From a virus, in the IMG/VR virus record IMGVR_UViG_3300031669_000072, positions 1 through 42,424 of that record: 42,424 bases of DNA; one strand, 5' to 3'. How positions within the stretch are numbered: the first letter of the stretch is position 1; every line of letters starts with the position of its first letter. Of the stretch, positions 38,126-42,424 are shown one piece after another. The translations under genes and the position numbers were made by a program. The notes beneath the pieces were generated by a model. The model was given only the letters and a program-made list of their open reading frames with translations. It was not told where the DNA came from and did no database searches.

Positions 38126-38623
38126 TTACTTTTTACACGATTTGTAAAATGAACGATCCAAAACGAAACTGCGGCTGCGTTTAAAAATGGCATCACAGCA
38201 TTCCGGAGATGACAATTCTTGCTCCAACGTCGATACCTTTTCCTTTAAACGCGATACTTCACCACGAAGAGCTGATATCTCCAGATCTTTCGCATCGAGG
38301 GGATGTTCACTGAAATCAAACAGCTCATCGAATCTATCATCTACGATAGAATATTGCCTTATCGCCTCCACCATTCCAGAAGACAGCTTAAACCATTCAC
38401 CACTTAATCTGGCCTGTGAAAATTTAGAGTGAAAGTACTTTTCAAGTCTTGAAGAGTTTTCCTCCCGAATTGTTCCCACTACGACTATTTTCACAGGAGA
38501 AGCCGTATGAAGTTCAGTTAACCTTTTTGGGAGGTTTTTAGTTATCCCTATCTTAATCACGGGAAATATGGACCGCCACGTCGCATTATCATACGTCGCG
38601 AAATATACCAATTGCTTCGACAT
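38126..38623 (-). CDS. GIY-YIG-type nuclease of the T5orf172/Mug113 kind
   Basis: A 165-residue protein. Residues 5-95: VYFATYDN, VIKIGITKNLPKRLTELHTA, VVVGTIREENSSRLEKYFH and SGEWFKLS, the set of strands and helix that define T5orf172/Mug113 members of the GIY-YIG superfamily. The C-terminus (about 110-140) is a leucine-rich coiled coil. Probably a DNA nuclease or DNA-binding relative acting in viral or mobile contexts. It lies next to the packaging genes. CGGAGGTACAAA precedes the ATG. Confidence 0.8.
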   Translation of the reverse strand: MSKQLVYFATYDNATWRSIFPVIKIGITKNLPKRLTELHTASPVKIVVVGTIREENSSRLEKYFHSKFSQARLSGEWFKLSSGMVEAIRQYSIVDDRFDELFDFSEHPLDAKDLEISALRGEVSRLKEKVSTLEQELSSPECCDAIFKRSRSFVLDRSFYKSCKK

Positions 38624-38727
38624 TTTGTACCTCCGATTGTACCCGAGATGATTCTAGGAGGAAGCCGCCCTCGGAAAAGCGGTTTTCGACCCGTCGGTCT
38701 ATCCCCACAAGTTATAAGTCGATAAGG

Positions 38728-38737
38728 TATATAAATC
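38728..38737 (-). promoter_or_regulatory. TATA box in the 38624-38770 gap
   Basis: Minus strand ATTTATATAC gives a strong archaeal TATA box. Transcription would start near 38705, leaving a leader of about 80 bases before the GIY-YIG-type gene at 38623. This is a candidate start for the packaging operon. The gap contains no gene. Confidence 0.5.
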
Positions 38738-38770
38738 TTTTTTTACGGTCGGAGAGATCTTCTCTCGCGC

Positions 38771-39073
38771 CTATTGTGCCTGTCGGCAGACGTTTACGAA
38801 TTTCCCGAAATCATTTTTTGATCGCGCCGAATCGAATTGTAGCGGTCCAGTTCGTTCGTTCCAAACCAGCCCGCACTCACAGACCGCGTAACCATGAGCA
38901 TCGTACCTGATGATTTCCCCACAGTCGGGACATCGCCACGGCGCTTTGATCTTTACCTCGACGTCCTCACCAAGGAAAGGGCTATATCTCTTCTCGATAC
39001 CGACGACCATCTCCCCTGCAGATTTTCCTACTTTCCCGCAATGCTCGTGTGCACGACGACCGAAAGATTTCAC
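38771..39073 (-). CDS. Zinc-ribbon protein (GTG start)
   Basis: A 100-residue protein with CPDCGEIIRYDAHGYAVCEC, a compact zinc ribbon at about 48-67, flanked by basic segments. GTG overlaps the previous stop (GTGA). Likely a DNA-binding or partner-binding protein. An ATG 21 codons in is an alternative start. Confidence 0.6.
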   Translation of the reverse strand: MKSFGRRAHEHCGKVGKSAGEMVVGIEKRYSPFLGEDVEVKIKAPWRCPDCGEIIRYDAHGYAVCECGLVWNERTGPLQFDSARSKNDFGKFVNVCRQAQ

Positions 39074-39231
39074 CGCTTATATACAGCATCTTGATAATAT
39101 ATATATCTTTCCTCTAAATGTCTCTGCTGGCGCCGGATGACATGGCAACGGCGGCACAGGAGCACGCCATTGATCCGCCTCATCTCCGACGATGGAACGG
39201 ATTCCATACACCCACAGCAGTAGTCTCTCAT
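39070..39231 (-). CDS. Small zinc-binding protein
   Basis: A 53-residue protein with CCGC near residue 5-8 and CRRCH at 26-30, then a basic helix (VIRRQQRHLEERY). ATGA and GTGA overlaps with both neighbours. The pattern resembles the zinc-binding half of HNH-like proteins, but no complete HNH motif is seen. Confidence 0.55.
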   Translation of the reverse strand: MRDYCCGCMESVPSSEMRRINGVLLCRRCHVIRRQQRHLEERYIYYQDAVYKR

Positions 39232-39446
39232 TCGTGCCCCGGCCAATATGCCTTGGGTTCGCGTCTAGGATAGACACGATGCCCTGGTTTTCGGATGCCA
39301 TGCTTCCAGGCCCAGTAAGACACTGCCGCCCGCGTGCAGCCGCCACCAACGATACGGGCCACGTCTGCCTGCGTCCGTCGTCGCTCGATATAATTTTCCT
39401 GAAGCCATTTTTTGTCCTGAAGCAACGGATATTTCGATAATGCCAT
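39228..39446 (-). CDS. HTH DNA-binding protein
   Basis: A 72-residue protein with DKKWLQENYIERRRTQADVA and the following GCTRAAVSYWAWKHGIRK, a helix-turn-helix of the kind often linked to homing HNH endonucleases and resolvase-like regulators. It is coupled to the small zinc protein at 39070, so the two together resemble a split HTH-zinc endonuclease, though no catalytic residues can be shown. GAGGTGGTGGTG lies before the ATG. Confidence 0.62.
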   Translation of the reverse strand: MALSKYPLLQDKKWLQENYIERRRTQADVARIVGGGCTRAAVSYWAWKHGIRKPGHRVYPRREPKAYWPGHE

Positions 39447-39452
39447 CAGTCG

Positions 39453-39710
39453 TCACCACCACCTCGCAAGTACCGGGCTGATCAGGATTAGCCCGGGCTC
39501 GACCCCCAGACGTGCTGCCAGGGGCTCCACGCGGGCCCTCCAGAAGCTTTCGTCCCCCCACTCCATACCTCTGCGTCCTCGTAACATCCACGCCGTCTGC
39601 ACGTCCGTGATCTCATCCTCGGCGACCGGGCGTTTCGAGAAGTCCGCCCGGCACGCGCCGCCTTCGCAGATCATCTCAACCACCCAATGGGATAATACGT
39701 AGCGTTCCAT
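39453..39710 (-). CDS. Hypothetical protein
   Basis: An 85-residue protein (HWVVEMICEGGACRADF; WRARVEPLAARLGVEPGLIL). Overlaps the upstream gene by 40 bases and is followed six bases later by the HTH gene. No motif recognised. Confidence 0.5.
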   Translation of the reverse strand: MERYVLSHWVVEMICEGGACRADFSKRPVAEDEITDVQTAWMLRGRRGMEWGDESFWRARVEPLAARLGVEPGLILISPVLARWW

Positions 39711-39889
39711 GCTACCTGATACTGCATCATTCCAGAGGAAAAACTATATTCAATCATTCTCATAATAAGCCGATCATAATCCAGCTTCCATATGGTCCCA
39801 GCCATGTCGGCCCAACACGACGCGGTCGCTAGTTTCATTCGATACCCGCCAGGCACATGTTGATGGAATTTCATTTCTTGCCGAGTCAT
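39671..39889 (-). CDS. Hypothetical protein
   Basis: A 72-residue protein rich in Met, Tyr and Trp. The ATG overlaps the stop of the zinc protein at 39886 and AGGAGGACGAAGAG stands before it, so translation is well supported. No motif recognised. Confidence 0.55.
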   Translation of the reverse strand: MTRQEMKFHQHVPGGYRMKLATASCWADMAGTIWKLDYDRLIMRMIEYSFSSGMMQYQVAWNATYYPIGWLR

Positions 39890-40059
39890 CTCTTCGTCCT
39901 CCTCTTGTTACGATTTTCGTTCATAATCGTCTCCCTGTGGCATTTCGCGCATAGATATGTGTCATCGTCTACGAGCCACATCTCAGAAACCGGATAGCCT
40001 AGGCCACATTTGGCGCATCCGGTGAGCGTGTGCAGTTGGTATGGTTTTTGCCGGACCAT
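39886..40059 (-). CDS. Small zinc-ribbon protein after the primase-helicase
   Basis: A 57-residue protein with CAKC at 15-18 and CAKCH at 37-41 and a very basic C-terminus (NENRNKRRTKR). Lies seven bases after the primase-helicase stop. The basic tail suggests nucleic-acid binding; function unknown. Not part of any longer gene in the same frame. Confidence 0.6.
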   Translation of the reverse strand: MVRQKPYQLHTLTGCAKCGLGYPVSEMWLVDDDTYLCAKCHRETIMNENRNKRRTKR

Positions 40060-40065
40060 CTCATC

Positions 40066-42424
40066 TCACATCCTGCTTCGGGGATACCATGTCCCCGGCG
40101 ATCGCTCTTCCCAGCCTCTCGCTTCCAGGATCGGGGCCCCCTCGCCTTCGTCCAGATCCCACTCGAGCTCGAGGGCTTCGACGTTGTAGGCGTCGCCCTG
40201 TCGTTCCATCTCGGAGAGGACCTGGAGCATTTCATTGTTTTTCTCAGGCATGTGCTCAAGCAGGTTACAAGCAGAGCCAACTTCTGAAATGTCTCCTCTT
40301 ATCGTTTTTACAGGCATCTCAACCATCTCAACCATTTTTCGATATTCCTCCTCAATAGAGAACCTATGTACAATAAAATCCCATTTTGCCTGCGATGCTT
40401 GTAAAACCGATATCCCCTTCCCATAATCATGCTTGAGATCTGCTTGAGAATGCTTGTAAATGCTTGTAAAACCAGTAGCTATAGACTTAATAACACTATC
40501 TACCTTATCGTCATGCAACATCAATCCAGGATAGGCAGTATAGCTTTTACCGTCTATTTTCGGTCTCACTGGGTCTCTTCCGTTGCAGAGTCTCTTCAGA
40601 TACCGACCAAAATAAGACTCGTCTACCACTTCGCCCACCAAATACCGACACCACTTTTTATAATATTCATATATTGCGGAGGTCGGTATCTTGATGGATA
40701 TGGCCGTTTCATCATATTCACAAAACGCATCACAGAACGTCAAAACGCTCGCGCTTTGTTGTGCGTATTCACAGAACATCTCGCTTGCTTGGCGTTTCAA
40801 TATCTCCCCGGTTCTGATTATTTCGGGGGCACGCCACAGCAGAAGATTCAATATCCCAGAAAGCTCCTCGTCGGTCGTGATCCGTTCAAATAAATGGGGA
40901 TCTTTTTTCTTCTGCAGGGGATCGTTCTCGTCCGGGTTAGGTAGAAAAGTATAAGGCAGGTCTATCTTGATGAATCGCTCCATCCAGCCTATAGATGTGT
41001 CGTCAATCCGGGGCATGGCGTTTGTATCCACTATGGTCTGGAAGTACGGTTTGAACTGAATGCGACTTTTGTTTTTCCGATCAGCATCTATCGTTCCGGC
41101 CCCGCTCACCAACTTTATAAAATCGGTTCCGATGGTTGACTTCTTTTTTCCCGATTGCTCAGAAGCTATCCAACCACGTTTTTTATAAAATGCACTTGAT
41201 GCAAAATTGTTTTTCGTTACCTCTGATAAGGCCATTTCTCGGAACGACGGCTCGCCAAAAAATTCCATCTGCAAATCTTCATAAGTTCCTTTCCCGTTCC
41301 TGCCCAGCCCCAGCATAAACAGTACATACGGGATAGGTTTTTTTATCGCCGTCGCTGGAAACCAATCGATCAGAGTTAGCCGGTCGGTAACATTTGGAGC
41401 ACTAGTTTCTAAGAATCGCAAGAAGTTTGTACATTTTGCTGATGGATTATATTCGACATCGATCATGTCAGTGATGAGATCTTCGGGTCGGTATTCTCGG
41501 ACTTCCCCCGTTCTCAGATCGGCCACGCCGTTTCGTAACCCCAGAAGGTATGGGTCGGGATCAAATTCAACTGGTGTCTCTAGGAGAATGTTCTTAATCC
41601 GTCTTGTGACCTCTTGCACGTCTCTGCCGTTGGCCCTGTCCCCAGCCACGGTGGTTATCTTCAGATCGATTTTCCGCTCACCGTCGTCTCGGTACACTTG
41701 ACCATCATACCAAAATATCTCGGTCTCGTTTTTTGACATCGCCAGAACGAAATACTTTCCTATAAGAGCATCAGTGGAGGCAGTGGGTGAAAACTTATAG
41801 TAGACCCCACCATCCTTATTTATAACCTCGTTGCAAAAGTCTGTAAGTTCATCCTTTGGTTGTTTCCCATATTGGCCTGGCCAAATGGCTCCCTCGCATT
41901 TCTCATCTGGATTGCACAAGTTCAACCCCCCGAAGCCGAGAGATGGATATCCCGCGCTCGTCTTTTGGATCGTCTTACACGACGGGCTGTTGATGACACC
42001 ATAAGAGGTATAGAAGATCCTCGTCTCCACGTCACACCTGGCAGCGACATTGTACCACAGATCGAATGCCTCCCCCTCATCCCAGCCTGCCTGATAGAGC
42101 CAGGCTGCCAGTGCCCCACATACCCGGTGAGCCCCCGTGCCTCCCGGAAACGTCCCAAGTGCCTGATAGAGGGGGCACCAATCCAAGATAGGTATTGGCT
42201 CCGATACCCGGCTGATCTCCCCCGACACATTAGCCTTCCTGGAGATGTCCCTTTCGGCTTTGGCGGCATAGGGCTTCAGAAGAGAGATGAGTGCCTTCCT
42301 TTCGCCTTCAGCCGCCTTCCATTCATCCAGCCACTTTCCGGCTTCAGCAATCGTCTCCGAAGGCAGACCACCATCGAGAGTGAGCCGGGCCCGCTCCAGG
42401 TCAATCTTGATATCATCCCGATCA
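40066..42424 (-). CDS. Primase-helicase, C-terminal part (PriL Fe-S-like domain and SF3 helicase)
   Basis: Continuation of the protein that starts at 886; full length 1037 residues, here about residues 296-1037 plus the repeat overlap. Numbered on the full protein: residues 330-430 look like the C-terminal domain of the large archaeal primase subunit (DWCPLY, then HRVCGALAAWLYQAGW, and cysteines at 335, 401, 422 and 428 that could hold a 4Fe-4S cluster). A D5-type linker follows. The SF3 helicase has Walker A GLGRNGKGT at 624-632 and, further on, NAMPRI with a downstream Arg finger region. It should prime and unwind viral DNA. Stops at 40066. Confidence 0.87.
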   Translation of the reverse strand, partial: DRDDIKIDLERARLTLDGGLPSETIAEAGKWLDEWKAAEGERKALISLLKPYAAKAERDISRKANVSGEISRVSEPIPILDWCPLYQALGTFPGGTGAHRVCGALAAWLYQAGWDEGEAFDLWYNVAARCDVETRIFYTSYGVINSPSCKTIQKTSAGYPSLGFGGLNLCNPDEKCEGAIWPGQYGKQPKDELTDFCNEVINKDGGVYYKFSPTASTDALIGKYFVLAMSKNETEIFWYDGQVYRDDGERKIDLKITTVAGDRANGRDVQEVTRRIKNILLETPVEFDPDPYLLGLRNGVADLRTGEVREYRPEDLITDMIDVEYNPSAKCTNFLRFLETSAPNVTDRLTLIDWFPATAIKKPIPYVLFMLGLGRNGKGTYEDLQMEFFGEPSFREMALSEVTKNNFASSAFYKKRGWIASEQSGKKKSTIGTDFIKLVSGAGTIDADRKNKSRIQFKPYFQTIVDTNAMPRIDDTSIGWMERFIKIDLPYTFLPNPDENDPLQKKKDPHLFERITTDEELSGILNLLLWRAPEIIRTGEILKRQASEMFCEYAQQSASVLTFCDAFCEYDETAISIKIPTSAIYEYYKKWCRYLVGEVVDESYFGRYLKRLCNGRDPVRPKIDGKSYTAYPGLMLHDDKVDSVIKSIATGFTSIYKHSQADLKHDYGKGISVLQASQAKWDFIVHRFSIEEEYRKMVEMVEMPVKTIRGDISEVGSACNLLEHMPEKNNEMLQVLSEMERQGDAYNVEALELEWDLDEGEGAPILEARGWEERSPGTWYPRSRM
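42294..42424. repeat. Right copy of the contig-terminal direct repeat
   Basis: Repeats positions 1-131 with one silent mismatch (position 42298 is C where position 5 is T). See the left copy for interpretation. Confidence 0.95.

Noticed and set aside
1-42424. Integrase or partition genes
   Set aside because: No tyrosine or serine recombinase signature (R..HxxR..Y or catalytic Ser domain) and no ParA-like Walker motif was seen in the supported proteins, so integration is not claimed even though tRNA genes are present.

Overview
The window looks like the complete genome of a tailed archaeal virus (head-tailed, Caudoviricetes-like, probably siphovirus-type), or a free circular provirus. The first 131 bases recur as the last 131 bases with one silent mismatch, and an open reading frame runs without a break across the join. 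The molecule is therefore circular, or terminally redundant, with a unit of 42,293 bp. Archaeal signs are: TATA boxes of the TTATATA/TTTATA type about 26-27 bases before many start codons (several transcripts look leaderless), a primase of the archaeal PriS/PriL type, an XPF/ERCC4-type nuclease, many tiny ribbon-helix-helix and zinc-ribbon proteins, and an AbrB-type regulator. The host is most likely a euryarchaeon, perhaps a methanogen. No pseudomurein peptidase is visible, which suggests a host without pseudomurein. The host assignment is inference; no sequence search was possible.

Layout. One long minus-strand program occupies most of the circle. It starts at a promoter near 1660, reads leftward through a small RHH protein, a PD-(D/E)XK nuclease and the giant primase-helicase, crosses the contig ends, and continues from 42293 down through a cluster of small zinc-ribbon/HTH genes and a GIY-YIG nuclease. 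It then runs through the packaging and head genes: small and large terminase, portal, a MuF-protease-scaffold fusion, a decoration-like protein, major capsid, adaptor, stopper and tail-completion proteins. The tail genes follow: terminator, two tube proteins, a frameshifted assembly chaperone, tape measure, two hub proteins and a LamG-bearing fibre, ending at 12155. Two small plus-strand cassettes are inserted in the tail module (22872-23513 and 24356-25062).

The plus-strand accessory region (1726-11975) holds two tRNA genes, a promoter-plus-N-terminus duplication, a SWIM zinc-finger protein beside an array of operator-like repeats, an iteron-like inverted-repeat block, a pentapeptide-repeat protein, a series of short coiled-coil proteins, an AbrB-like regulator, a Bet-type annealing protein and three membrane or secreted proteins. 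Embedded in it on the opposite strand (6777-9600) are an RHH-HTH regulator and a six-gene overlapping operon carrying two different nucleases.

The strongest points for a second look are: the single-polypeptide PriS-like/PriL-Fe-S-like/SF3 helicase; the paired RHH and zinc-finger nuclease insertion with a paralogue elsewhere; the -1 frameshift in the tail chaperone; a nested scaffold start inside the head protease gene; paralogous tail hubs of which one has gained a six-blade Asp-box propeller; a shared bidirectional TATA box; and a Gly-like tRNA whose anticodon loop cannot be seven bases.
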